Assembly (NCBI GenBank): GCA_902826025.1
Contig: CADEDH010000023.1
Location: forward strand, 1 to 42,712
Length of the DNA: 42,712 nucleotides
Direction: 5' to 3'
Source: an uncultured Actinomycetes bacterium
GTDB lineage: Bacteria > Actinomycetota > Acidimicrobiia > Acidimicrobiales > SZUA-35
Part shown: positions 1 to 8,747 of the stretch, in pieces
How positions within the stretch are numbered: position 1 is the stretch's first letter
Layout of the letters: the number at the start of each line of letters is the position of its first letter
Program-made: the position numbers and the translations under genes
Notes under the pieces: generated by a model
Seen by the model: the letters and a program-made list of their open reading frames with translations, nothing else
Database searches by the model: none
Told to the model about the DNA's origin: nothing

Positions 1-3000
1 TCCGGGCCGTTCGTGGATCTGGACGGTCAGCGGTTCTACCGGTCGGGCGACCTGGTGCGCCTGGCCGATCCCGACACGGCCATCTACCTGGGCCGGATCG
101 ACGAACAGGTGAAGGTCGGTGGCATCCGCCTGGAGCCCACCGAGGTGGAGGACGCCCTGGTGGCCCATCCCGCCATCGCCGCCGCCGCCGTGCGCTTGTG
201 GAGCCCCCGGCCGGCCGAGCCCGACCGGCGCTGCACCCGCTGCGGGCTGCCGTCCACCGTGCCCGGGGCCGACATCGACGATGCCGGCATCTGCCGCTCC
301 TGCCACGACTACGACCGGGTGGCCCCCCAGGCCGCCGTCTGGTTCCGTACCGAGGACGACCTGCGGGCCCGCCAGCGGGCCGCCCGGGCCCGGCGCACCG
401 GCCACTACGACTGCCTCCATCTGCTGAGCGGGGGCAAGGACTCCACCTACGCCCTGTACAAGCTGGTGGAGCTGGGCTTCGAGCCCTACGCCCTCACGCT
501 CGACAACGGGTTCATCTCCGAAGGGGCCAAGGAGAACATCCGCCGTTCGGTGGCCGACCTCGGCATCGACCACGAGTTCGCAACGTCGGAGGTGATGAAC
601 GACATCTTCCGCGACAGTCTGGAACGCCACTCCAACGTCTGCCACGGCTGCTACAAGACGATCTACACCCTGGCCACCAACCGGGCCGTCGAGCTCGGCA
701 TCCCGGTGATCGTCACCGGCCTGTCGCGGGGCCAGCTGTTCGAGACCCGCCTCATCCCGGCCCAGTTCCGGGCCGAGCGGTTCGACCCCGACGCCATCGA
801 CCGGGCCGTGGTGGAGGCGCGCAAGACCTACCACCGGATCGACGACGGCCCCAACCGGCTGCTGGACACCTCCCTGTTCGCCACCGACGACGTGTTCGAG
901 CAGGTGGAGTACGTCGACTTCTACCGCTACGTCGACGTGGAGCTGGCTGACATGCTGGCCTTCCTCGACTCCCAGGCCCCCTGGGTACGGCCCCGCGACA
1001 CCGGCCGGTCCACCAACTGCCTGATCAACGCAGCCGGGATCCACACCCATGTGCAGGAGCAGGGGTACCACAACTACGCCATCCCCTACGCCTGGGACGT
1101 GCGCCTGGGCCACAAGACCCGCCAGGAGGCGATCGACGAGCTCGACGACCAGCTCGACCTGGGCGACGTGAGCCGCATGCTCGACACCGTGGGGTACACC
1201 CCCAATCCCCGCAAGGTGCTGACGGCATGGCTGGAAGCGGAGCGGACGGCGGGGGGCGAGGCGATGACCGTCCCCTCCCCCACCGAGCTGCGGACGTTCC
1301 TGGCCGACGCGCTGCCGGCCCACGCCATCCCGGCCGCCTTCGTGACCCTCGACGCCCTGCCCCTCACGGCCAACGGCAAGCTCGACACCGCCGCTCTGCC
1401 CCCACCGCAGCGGACCCACCGCTCGGCGTCCGGGCTCACGATCGCAGCCGAGACCGACACCGAGGCCTCGGTGATCACGGTGTGGGAACGGGTGCTGCGG
1501 CTGGAGCCGATCTCGGTCGACGACGACTTCTTCGCCCTGGGCGGCGACTCGCTGGCCGCCCTGGAGATGATCGTGGCCGTGGGCGAGGCCACCGGGGTGG
1601 CGGTGGGCGACGAGGCCGCCTTCCTCCACACCACCCCCCGCACCCTGGCCGCCGCCATCGACCTGGCCCGGGGGGCCGGATCGGGCGCCGCCGCCCGGGT
1701 CGCCGCCGGCCGGGCCGCGGACGGGCCGGTGCCGCTCGGCCCATGGACCGACGACAACCCGCCGCCGCTGAGCGCCGGCGAGTTGGCCATCCTGTTCGAG
1801 CAGAGCCGGCGGCCCGACTCGGTCATGTACAACGTGGGCCGCCTGTACCGGGTGGCGGGGCCGGTGGACGGCCCGGCGTTCGGCGCCGCGGTCCAGGCCG
1901 TTGCCACCCACCACGTGCCGCTCACCTGGACATTCGGCCCCCGGCGCCGCCGACTGGCCCCTGAGCAGGCGGTGGCGCTGGACATCCGCTCCGAGGCCGT
2001 GGCCGACGGCCCGGCGCTGGGCCGCGCCCTGGCCGGCCCCCACCGGAGCCCGTTCGACCTGGCCGCCGGGCCCCTGTTGCGGGTGGTGGTGCAGCCGGTG
2101 AGCGACGGCACCACAGCCGTGCTGCTGGTGTGCCACCACGTCAGCGGTGACGCCGACAGCTTCGACCGGCTGTGGCGCCAGATCGACGAGCACCTGGCCG
2201 GGCGGCCCCCGGCCCCGCCCGGCGTCGACCTGCCCAGCTTCGCCGCCTGGCAGGCCGATCGGCTCAACGAAGCCGACGGGGCCCACTGGCGCTCCCCGGC
2301 CTGCGACGGGGAAAATGAGGGGCCCGCCCGCTGGGCCCTGCACCCGCCGGCCGAACCGGAGCCCGACGGGTTCCTAACCCGGGCCGCCACCGTCACCCCG
2401 GCCGCGCTGCGATCCCGACGGGGGGCCACCGGGTTCGCCCTGGTGCTGGCGGCGGTGGCCGCCACCCTGCGCCGCTACCACGACGGCAACCGGATCACCC
2501 TGGGCATGCTGGCGTCGAGTCGGAACCACCCGGCGGCCGATCCTCTGGTCGGCTACTTCCTCAACACCCTGCCGGTGGAGCTGACCGTCGAGCCCGATCA
2601 GCCGCTGACCGAGCTGGCCTCCCGGGCCGGAGCCGCCGCCGCCCGCAACCTCGCCTCCCGGGCCTATCCGTACGCCCGGATCGTGGAGGACCGGCGGCGG
2701 GCCGGGCTGGCCACCGGGTCGGCCGGGCTCGACGTGCTCATGGCCTACGACGAGTTGCCGGTGGCCCAGCTGGGCGGGGTACCGGTGGACCAGCGCGTGC
2801 TGACCAACGGCACCGCCGTCACCGACGCCACCTTCTTCGTGGAGGTGCGGGGCGATCGCGACGGCGGCAGCCGCATCGACCTCAGCCTGGAGCACCGGGG
2901 CAGCCGTATCGGGGCGGCCGGGGCCCGGGCCCTCCTCGACGACCTCGACGCCTTACTCACCGCCGTCGTCCGCCATCCCGACACGCCGGCCGGCGAGGTG

Positions 3001-6000
3001 TCGCTCGGCTCCGCGCCGTCGGTGGCGGCCGGACCCGACGTGTCTGCCCCCGGGACCCCACTGCCCGAGACCCTGCTCCCCGGGATCCTGGCCCACGCCG
3101 CGCAGCGGTCGGCTGAGCCGGCGGTGCGATGCGACGACCTCACCCTGACCTGGGGTGAGCTCGATGCCGCATCGGCCAACGTGGCCCTGCGGCTGGCCGC
3201 CGCCGGGGTGACGCCCGGCGATCGGGTGCTGGTGGCCCTGCCCCGCTCGGTTGAGCTGCTGGCCGCCGTGCTCGGCGTGTGGCGGATCGGTGCCGCCTAC
3301 GTGCCCGTCGACCCCACGTACCCGGCGGACCGGATCGACCTCATCGCCGGGCGGGCCGGCGCCACCGCCGCCCTGGTCGGCCCGGATGCCGGGGATCTCC
3401 TGGCCGGGGCTCCGGGCCGGTTGCTGGTGGAGCCGGGCGATCTGCTGACCGCGGCGGCCGGGCCGATCACGGCCGACGGCCCCGCCGGGCCCGACGCCGA
3501 GGCCTACGTGATCTTCACCTCTGGATCCACCGGCGTGCCCCGGGGTGTGGCCGTCAGCCACGGCCAGCTCGCCGCCTCCACCCTGGCCCGTCGCGGGGTG
3601 TACCCCGAAACGCCGGACCGGTTCCTGGTGGTGTCGAGCCCGGCCTTCGACTCCAGCGTGGCCGGCCTGTTCTGGACCCTGGCCGAGGGGGGCACGGTGG
3701 TGCTGCCCACCGACCGCCAGGCCCACGACCCCGACGAGCTGTTGGCCCTGCTCGACCGGGAGGCCGTCACCCACACCCTGATGGTGCCCACCCTGTACCA
3801 GGCGCTGTTGGAGCGGGGGCGGGCCGCCGCCACCTGGCCCCGGCGGGTGATCGTGGCCGGCGAAGCCTGCCCGGCGGCGCTGGTGGCCCGCCACCATGAG
3901 CTGCGCCCGGCGGCGTCGCTGACCAACGAGTACGGCCCCACCGAGGGCACCGTCTGGGCCACCGCCCACCACTGCGTGCCGGGTGAAGACCCGGTGCCGA
4001 TCGGGCGCCCCATCCCGGGCGCCTGGGTGGCCGTGGTCGACCGCCACGACCGGCCCGTGCCCCACGGGGTGGAGGGCCAGCTCGTGATCGGCGGCGCCGG
4101 CGTGACCGCTGGCTACGTGGGCGAGCCCGAGGCCACAGCCGAACGCTTCGGGGCCTGGGCCGGAACGCCCGGCGGCCGCTTCTTCCGCACGGGCGACCGG
4201 GCGGTGCTGACCGACGACGACCGGCTGCTGTTCCTGGGCCGGGTCGACCATCAGCTCAACGTGGGAGGGGTTCGGGCCGAGCCCGAGGACCTGGAGCGGG
4301 TGCTGCTGGGCGAGCCCACGGTGGGCGCCGCTCTGGTGGTGGCGGCCGATCTCCGCCCTCTGGCCGAGCTGATCGATCGGGCGGAACCGGCCGCGTTGGC
4401 CGCCGCGATGACCCGGGCGGCCCAGGCCGGCGACCCCCGGGCCGAGCTGGAGCGCCTGCTCCGGGCCGGCGGAGCGTCGTCGGCCACCCGGCTGGTGGCC
4501 CATCTCGAGCCAGCCCCGGGGGCGACTGCCGTCGACCTCCCCGCGCTGCGGGCCCGGGCCGCGGCGCAGCTCCCGCCCCTGCTCCGCCCCGCTCTGTACG
4601 CCGTCCACCCTGCGCTACCCCGCACCCCCCACGGCAAGCTCGACCGATCGGCCGCCGGGACCCTGCCGGTCACCGCCGACACCCCGCTTCCCGCCGCAAC
4701 CGCCGTCGAGGCCGCCGAGCCGAACGGTCTCCCGGGAAGCGGGCTGGTGGCCGAGCTGCAGACCCTGTTCGCCAGGATCCTGCGAGTGGGAGCGGCCGAG
4801 GTCACCCCCGACGCCTCGTTCTTCGACCTGGGCGGCCATTCCCTGCTGGCCATGGAGTTGCTGTTGGAGGTGGAGCGGCGCCACGGGGTGGAGGTCACCG
4901 TCTCCACCCTCCACGACCGCCCGACCCCGCAGGCCCTGGCCTCCTTCCTGGCCCGCGCCGGCGACGACCGGCAGTTCCGGTATCTGGTGCCGATCCAGCC
5001 CCACGGCTCGAAACCCCCGATCTTCGCCGTGCACGTGCTCGGACCGAACTGCGGCTACCACCGGCCGCTCTCCTCCCACCTGGGCCCGGATCAGCCCATG
5101 TGGGGCCTCGGGCTCCCCGACCTCGACTCGGGCGAGCTGGCCGGCACCGACGTGGTGGAGGTGTCCGCCGTGGCCGCCCGCTACGCCGACGAGTTGGAGC
5201 GGTGCGCCCCCACCGGACCAGTGGCCCTCACCGCCGTATCGCTGGGGAGTGTGGTGGCCTGGGAGCTGGCCCGGGTGCTGCGACAGCGGGGCCGCACGGT
5301 GGCCCTGCTCGCCCTGTTCGACGCAGCAGGACCGCACGCGGCGGCCCTGAGCCTGTCACCGGCCGAGCGGGCCGCCGTGCACCTGCGGGAGCTGCGGGCG
5401 GGGCCGACCCGCTACACGAAGCAGCGGCTGGGCAACGTGCGGGCCCGGGGCGAGCGGCACCTGGAACGGACCCTGGTGGCGGTGCGGGGCCGCCTGGGTC
5501 GGGATCTTCCGAACGAGCTGAAGATCCGGCGGTTCGTGGAGGCCAACTGGCGATCGCAGCACGACTACCGCTTCGAGCCGCACGCCGGTCCGCTGGTGGT
5601 GTTCAAGGCCGGCGACGACCCGTTCACCGCCGGCCTGGCCGCCGGCGGGATGGGCTGGGCCCCGCTGGCCGCCGGCCCGTTCGTGGTCGACGTGGTGCCC
5701 GGCGGGCACCTGTCGATGCTGGCCGAGCCCCACGTGCCAGCCCTGGCCCGCCGGCTGGAGGCCCACCTGGCCACCGCGCTGGCCATCGGGGATCTGGCGG
5801 GGCCGGGCCCGACGGCGGAGGGGGCCCACCTGGTCCGGGCCGCCTTCGTCGAGGCGGCACTCGTGGCCGCACTGGCCCAGGGGCGCTTCGGTGTCGAGGT
5901 GGCCCGCTGGCTCCACCGCCGGGCGGAGCTCGCCCCCGACGCCGTCGCCCTGGTCGACCGGGCCGACGCCGCCGCCCGGGCCCTGGCCCAGCGGGCGGCG

Positions 6001-6807
6001 GGGCAGGCCCGGGCCGCCACCGATCTCCTGACGGGAGCCGGGATCGCAGCCCGCCCCGAGCCCACCCCCGACCGGCTGGCCGCCGTCCACGCCGCCGTCC
6101 GCCTGTCCGGGCCCGACACCGCCGAGCGGGCGGTGGAGGTGCTGGAGGCCCACGGCTACCGCCAGTTCGGCCGCCACGGGGCGGCCGACGCCGGTGCCGA
6201 GGCCCCGGCCTGCACCCTGATCCGGACCGACGACGACACCACCCGCCTCGACCTGGTGTGGCGGGCCGGGCACCGGCCGGCGCCGGCGGCCCTCGGGGAG
6301 CACGGAGCTGACCTCGGCGTCTTCCTCGGTACCCCCATCGGGCTGGCCGGTGACATCCTGGCCGTAGCCCGACCCACCGCCGACGACCTGGTGCTCGACA
6401 TCGGCTGCGGCGACGGCCGGGTGCTGGTGGAGGCGGCCCGACGCTTCGGCTGCCGGGCCCGGGGAATCGAGATCGACCCCGACCTGGCCGCCGACGCCCG
6501 GGCCCGGGTGGCGAACGCCGGCCTCACCGACCGGATCGAGATCGTGGAGGCCGACGCCGGCGCCACCGACCCGGCCGCCCTCGTGGGCGTCGGAGCCGAC
6601 GCCGCCACGATCGTGTTCCTGTTCCTGCCGCCGGCGGCCACCGCCGGCCTGCTCCCGGCGGTGCTGGCCGCCCTCCCCCCGGGGGGCCGGGTGCTGGCCC
6701 ACGAGCAGCTGGCCGTCAGCTGGCCGGTACCGCCCAACGGGTCCCACCTGGTGCTGGGCGACGGCCCCGATGCCGGGGTCACGGTGGCTCACCTATTCGC
6801 GCACTGA
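1..6807 (+). CDS. Nonribosomal peptide synthetase, 5'-truncated: A(PP-loop insert)-T-C-A-T-TE-helical-MT
   Basis: Peptide assembly-line enzyme; the reading frame is open to the left edge, so the N-terminus lies outside the window. Residues are counted from the GTG at 13. Order: end of an adenylation domain (A8 motif about 33-50), a PP-loop insert (about 66-417), A9/A10 with Lys456, carrier protein (Ser513), condensation domain (about 580-1010, HH at 708-709, Asp713), a complete adenylation domain (about 1020-1545; FTSGSTG near 1168, NEYGPTE near 1305, A10 Lys1542), carrier protein (Ser1610), thioesterase (Ser1743, His1899), a helical region and a SAM methyltransferase (DIGCGDGR at 2129-2136). 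By hand alignment to GrsA the complete A domain has specificity residues D, S, A, L, I, A, E, V; Asp235 fits an alpha-amino acid but I cannot name it. The C-domain motif is HHVSGDA rather than HHxxxDG, and the TE elbow is AVSLG rather than GxSxG. The P450 follows after 16 bases. Confidence 0.93.
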   Translation, partial: SGPFVDLDGQRFYRSGDLVRLADPDTAIYLGRIDEQVKVGGIRLEPTEVEDALVAHPAIAAAAVRLWSPRPAEPDRRCTRCGLPSTVPGADIDDAGICRSCHDYDRVAPQAAVWFRTEDDLRARQRAARARRTGHYDCLHLLSGGKDSTYALYKLVELGFEPYALTLDNGFISEGAKENIRRSVADLGIDHEFATSEVMNDIFRDSLERHSNVCHGCYKTIYTLATNRAVELGIPVIVTGLSRGQLFETRLIPAQFRAERFDPDAIDRAVVEARKTYHRIDDGPNRLLDTSLFATDDVFEQVEYVDFYRYVDVELADMLAFLDSQAPWVRPRDTGRSTNCLINAAGIHTHVQEQGYHNYAIPYAWDVRLGHKTRQEAIDELDDQLDLGDVSRMLDTVGYTPNPRKVLTAWLEAERTAGGEAMTVPSPTELRTFLADALPAHAIPAAFVTLDALPLTANGKLDTAALPPPQRTHRSASGLTIAAETDTEASVITVWERVLRLEPISVDDDFFALGGDSLAALEMIVAVGEATGVAVGDEAAFLHTTPRTLAAAIDLARGAGSGAAARVAAGRAADGPVPLGPWTDDNPPPLSAGELAILFEQSRRPDSVMYNVGRLYRVAGPVDGPAFGAAVQAVATHHVPLTWTFGPRRRRLAPEQAVALDIRSEAVADGPALGRALAGPHRSPFDLAAGPLLRVVVQPVSDGTTAVLLVCHHVSGDADSFDRLWRQIDEHLAGRPPAPPGVDLPSFAAWQADRLNEADGAHWRSPACDGENEGPARWALHPPAEPEPDGFLTRAATVTPAALRSRRGATGFALVLAAVAATLRRYHDGNRITLGMLASSRNHPAADPLVGYFLNTLPVELTVEPDQPLTELASRAGAAAARNLASRAYPYARIVEDRRRAGLATGSAGLDVLMAYDELPVAQLGGVPVDQRVLTNGTAVTDATFFVEVRGDRDGGSRIDLSLEHRGSRIGAAGARALLDDLDALLTAVVRHPDTPAGEVSLGSAPSVAAGPDVSAPGTPLPETLLPGILAHAAQRSAEPAVRCDDLTLTWGELDAASANVALRLAAAGVTPGDRVLVALPRSVELLAAVLGVWRIGAAYVPVDPTYPADRIDLIAGRAGATAALVGPDAGDLLAGAPGRLLVEPGDLLTAAAGPITADGPAGPDAEAYVIFTSGSTGVPRGVAVSHGQLAASTLARRGVYPETPDRFLVVSSPAFDSSVAGLFWTLAEGGTVVLPTDRQAHDPDELLALLDREAVTHTLMVPTLYQALLERGRAAATWPRRVIVAGEACPAALVARHHELRPAASLTNEYGPTEGTVWATAHHCVPGEDPVPIGRPIPGAWVAVVDRHDRPVPHGVEGQLVIGGAGVTAGYVGEPEATAERFGAWAGTPGGRFFRTGDRAVLTDDDRLLFLGRVDHQLNVGGVRAEPEDLERVLLGEPTVGAALVVAADLRPLAELIDRAEPAALAAAMTRAAQAGDPRAELERLLRAGGASSATRLVAHLEPAPGATAVDLPALRARAAAQLPPLLRPALYAVHPALPRTPHGKLDRSAAGTLPVTADTPLPAATAVEAAEPNGLPGSGLVAELQTLFARILRVGAAEVTPDASFFDLGGHSLLAMELLLEVERRHGVEVTVSTLHDRPTPQALASFLARAGDDRQFRYLVPIQPHGSKPPIFAVHVLGPNCGYHRPLSSHLGPDQPMWGLGLPDLDSGELAGTDVVEVSAVAARYADELERCAPTGPVALTAVSLGSVVAWELARVLRQRGRTVALLALFDAAGPHAAALSLSPAERAAVHLRELRAGPTRYTKQRLGNVRARGERHLERTLVAVRGRLGRDLPNELKIRRFVEANWRSQHDYRFEPHAGPLVVFKAGDDPFTAGLAAGGMGWAPLAAGPFVVDVVPGGHLSMLAEPHVPALARRLEAHLATALAIGDLAGPGPTAEGAHLVRAAFVEAALVAALAQGRFGVEVARWLHRRAELAPDAVALVDRADAAARALAQRAAGQARAATDLLTGAGIAARPEPTPDRLAAVHAAVRLSGPDTAERAVEVLEAHGYRQFGRHGAADAGAEAPACTLIRTDDDTTRLDLVWRAGHRPAPAALGEHGADLGVFLGTPIGLAGDILAVARPTADDLVLDIGCGDGRVLVEAARRFGCRARGIEIDPDLAADARARVANAGLTDRIEIVEADAGATDPAALVGVGADAATIVFLFLPPAATAGLLPAVLAALPPGGRVLAHEQLAVSWPVPPNGSHLVLGDGPDAGVTVAHLFAH
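208..1263 (+). other. PP-loop ATPase / N-acetyl sugar amidotransferase-like domain inserted in an adenylation domain
   Basis: This block sits between A8 (GRIDEQVKVGG) and A9/A10 (LPAHAIP, LTANGKLD) of one adenylation domain, in the same reading frame. It starts with a Cys4 cluster (C74, C77, C94, C97) in the CTRCGLP...CRSC arrangement typical of WbpG/PseA-type amidotransferases, then carries the PP-loop SGGKDS (139-144), a further CHGC pair (C210, C213) and a late Cys336. PP-loop enzymes adenylate a carbonyl and then deliver ammonia or sulfur to it. At about 350 residues it approximates a full-length family member, so it is probably functional rather than a remnant. Possible role: amidation or thioamidation of the intermediate. 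This is inference; the substrate cannot be read from sequence. Confidence 0.85.
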
Positions 6808-6809
6808 CC

Positions 6810-6815
6810 TAGGAT
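6810..6815 (+). promoter_or_regulatory. Candidate -10 (TAGGAT) for leaderless P450 transcript
   Basis: TAGGAT ends 8 bases before the ATG at 6824, so transcription would begin at or next to the start codon. No Shine-Dalgarno is visible in front of that ATG. The P450 may therefore have its own promoter although it follows the NRPS stop by only 16 bases. Confidence 0.4.
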
Positions 6816-6823
6816 CCCTCACC

Positions 6824-8110
6824 ATGGCTGAGCTCATCGACGGACCGGCTTCCCAGGAACGCCAGGCCGCCGGCGACGGCGCCCTGATCAACATCTTCGC
6901 CTCGGCCGAGGGGCTCGAGAATCCCAACCCCTTCTACCGCCAGCTGCGGGAGGAGTCGCCGGTACACCTCTCCGGGTTCGGCGGCGTTGTCCTGACGCGC
7001 TACGACGACTGCCGGGCCGTGCTGCGGGACAATCGGTTCGGCAACGGCGCCGCCGGCCCCACCGGGGCCTTCGGCGGCAATCCCGAAAACGTCGCCTTCC
7101 GCCAGGAGATGATGGCCCGCCGGGGCGACCGGCCCCTGTCCATGCTCGGGCTCGACCCGCCCGATCACACCCGCCAACGGGCCCTGGTCAGCCGGGCCTT
7201 CACCCCCCGTCGGATCGAGGCCCTCCGAACCCGGATCGCCGAGCTGGCCGACGACAGCCTCGACCGCCTGGCCGAGGCCGGCACGGCCGACGTGATGAAG
7301 GTGCTGGCCGAGCCGTTCCCGGTGTCGGTGATCAGCGAGATGCTGGGGGTCCCCGCCTCCGACTGGCCCGAGATCCGGTCGCTGGTGACCGACCTGGCCC
7401 AGATGCTGGAGCCCTCGGCCAACCTGGAGGAGCTGAAACGGGCCGAAGTGGCCAACAACGCCCTGTGGGACTACTTCACCGCCCTGGTTGCGGCCCGACG
7501 CCGAACGCCGGCCGACGACCTGCTGACCGGCCTGATCGAGGCCAGCGACGGTGACGATCAGCTGAGCGAGGGGGAGATCCTGGCCGTGGCCAACCTCCTG
7601 TTCGGGGCGGGGGCCGAGACCACCACCAACCTGATCGGGAATGCGTTCAACGCCCTGTTCAACCACCCCGATCAGATGGAACGGCTGTGGGCCGACCCCT
7701 CACTGGTGCCGAGCGCGGTGGAAGAAGTGCTGCGCTTCGACAGCCCGGTCCAGCTCGACGGCCGGGCCTGTACCGAGCCGGCCGAGGCGGCCGGGGTCCG
7801 TTTCGAGCCCGGCGACCGGGTGCTGACGCTGCTGGGGGCGGCCAACCGGGACCCGGCCCGGTTCGATGATCCCGACCGGTTCGACGTCGGACGCTTCGCC
7901 GGCGACAACCGGGGGGAGCAGGTCCTGAGCTTCGCCTCCGGTATCCACCACTGCCTGGGGGCCAACCTGGCCCGGGCCGAGGGCCAGGAGGTGCTGGCCG
8001 GCCTGATCCGCCGGTTCCATCGGATCGAGCCGGCCGGCGAGCGTCCCTACCGCCGACGCGTGGTCCTGCGGGGCCTGGTCACCTGCCCGGTGACCGTCAC
8101 TCCCCGCTGA
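6824..8110 (+). CDS. Cytochrome P450
   Basis: Heme-thiolate monooxygenase of the soluble bacterial class I type, 428 residues, a normal length. Visible motifs: I-helix oxygen-activation motif AGAETT (262-267), the ExxR pair Glu301/Arg304, and the heme loop FASGIHHCLG with the proximal ligand Cys377. It would need a ferredoxin and a reductase, neither of which is nearby. The ATG at 6824 was chosen over the in-frame ATG at 6770, because the upstream one lies inside the NRPS and the P450-like sequence begins after 6824. Position directly behind the NRPS on the same strand suggests a tailoring oxidation of the peptide product; the substrate is unknown. Confidence 0.95.
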   Translation: MAELIDGPASQERQAAGDGALINIFASAEGLENPNPFYRQLREESPVHLSGFGGVVLTRYDDCRAVLRDNRFGNGAAGPTGAFGGNPENVAFRQEMMARRGDRPLSMLGLDPPDHTRQRALVSRAFTPRRIEALRTRIAELADDSLDRLAEAGTADVMKVLAEPFPVSVISEMLGVPASDWPEIRSLVTDLAQMLEPSANLEELKRAEVANNALWDYFTALVAARRRTPADDLLTGLIEASDGDDQLSEGEILAVANLLFGAGAETTTNLIGNAFNALFNHPDQMERLWADPSLVPSAVEEVLRFDSPVQLDGRACTEPAEAAGVRFEPGDRVLTLLGAANRDPARFDDPDRFDVGRFAGDNRGEQVLSFASGIHHCLGANLARAEGQEVLAGLIRRFHRIEPAGERPYRRRVVLRGLVTCPVTVTPR

Positions 8111-8201
8111 CGGACCGCGAGCCGCCCCGGCCGCCATGGCCCGGGGGCCGCCCGCTTCGCCGCCCTCGGCTTGCACGCCGCGGCGGGGAGCCACCGGTTC
8201 G

Positions 8202-8227
8202 GGAACAATCTGTCCCACCCGAGCGTC
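8202..8227 (+). promoter_or_regulatory. ECF-type promoter (GGAAC-N17-CGTC) upstream of an ECF sigma factor
   Basis: GGAAC at 8202-8206 and CGTC at 8224-8227 are separated by 17 bases, matching the classical -35/-10 elements of ECF sigma factors. The first downstream gene is itself an ECF sigma factor whose ATG (8235) lies 7 bases past the -10. This implies positive autoregulation and a nearly leaderless mRNA. Confidence 0.65.
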
Positions 8228-8234
8228 GGAACCA

Positions 8235-8747
8235 ATGATGGCATCGCATTCGCTGACCGGCCGGAGATCGGCGCACCAGCAGGAGAGCACGGCCGACGGG
8301 GACTGGCCGGCGGCGCTGGTCGAGCTGTTCCGGACCGAGCGGACCTCGTTCGTCCGGTTGGCCTACCTGCTCACCGGACAGCGCGCGGTGGCGGAGGAGA
8401 TCGTGCAAGAGGCGTTTATCAGTACCCACCAGGCATGGCCCGGCGTGCGGGACCCCGTGCGCTACCTGCGAACGACGGTGGTGAACCGGTGCCGCAGCTG
8501 GGGACGTCACCAACAGGTGATCCGGGCCCATCCCGTCCGGCGGCCCGAGACGGTCACGCACGAGGCCGACGAGCTGTGGGATGCCCTCGGCCGGCTCGAT
8601 CCCCGGCGCCGGGCCGCCGTGGTGCTCCGCTACTACGCCGATCTGCCCCACGCCGAGATCGCCGTGCTCCTGGGTTGCCGGCCGGCCACCGTGCGAACCT
8701 CGATCCACCGGGCCCTGGCCCAACTGCGACAGGAGATCGAACGATGA
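8235..8747 (+). CDS. ECF-family RNA polymerase sigma factor
   Basis: Group IV sigma factor of 170 residues. The sigma-2 region is about residues 30-95, with a typical AEEIVQEAF segment and the YLRTTVVNRC stretch. The sigma-4 helix-turn-helix is about 115-166, with the LRYYADLPHAEIA signature. The ORF can be extended upstream to 8136, but the extra sequence is unlike sigma factors and the candidate ECF promoter sits at 8202-8227, so a start at 8235 (or the adjacent ATG at 8238) is preferred. Its stop overlaps the ATG of the following membrane protein (ATGA), implying translational coupling. It lacks the C-terminal extension of SigJ-type ECFs. Confidence 0.92.
   Translation: MMASHSLTGRRSAHQQESTADGDWPAALVELFRTERTSFVRLAYLLTGQRAVAEEIVQEAFISTHQAWPGVRDPVRYLRTTVVNRCRSWGRHQQVIRAHPVRRPETVTHEADELWDALGRLDPRRRAAVVLRYYADLPHAEIAVLLGCRPATVRTSIHRALAQLRQEIER

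Noticed and set aside
5356..6792. Long minus-strand open frames under the NRPS and other genes (also 2953-4608, 1086-2465)
   Set aside because: Shadow frames of very GC-rich coding DNA; composition is His/Gly/Gln/Arg-rich with no domain, start signal or family resemblance.
13..6807. GTG at 13 as the true NRPS start
   Set aside because: The sequence begins in the middle of an adenylation domain and the frame is open to base 1, so the start lies outside the window.
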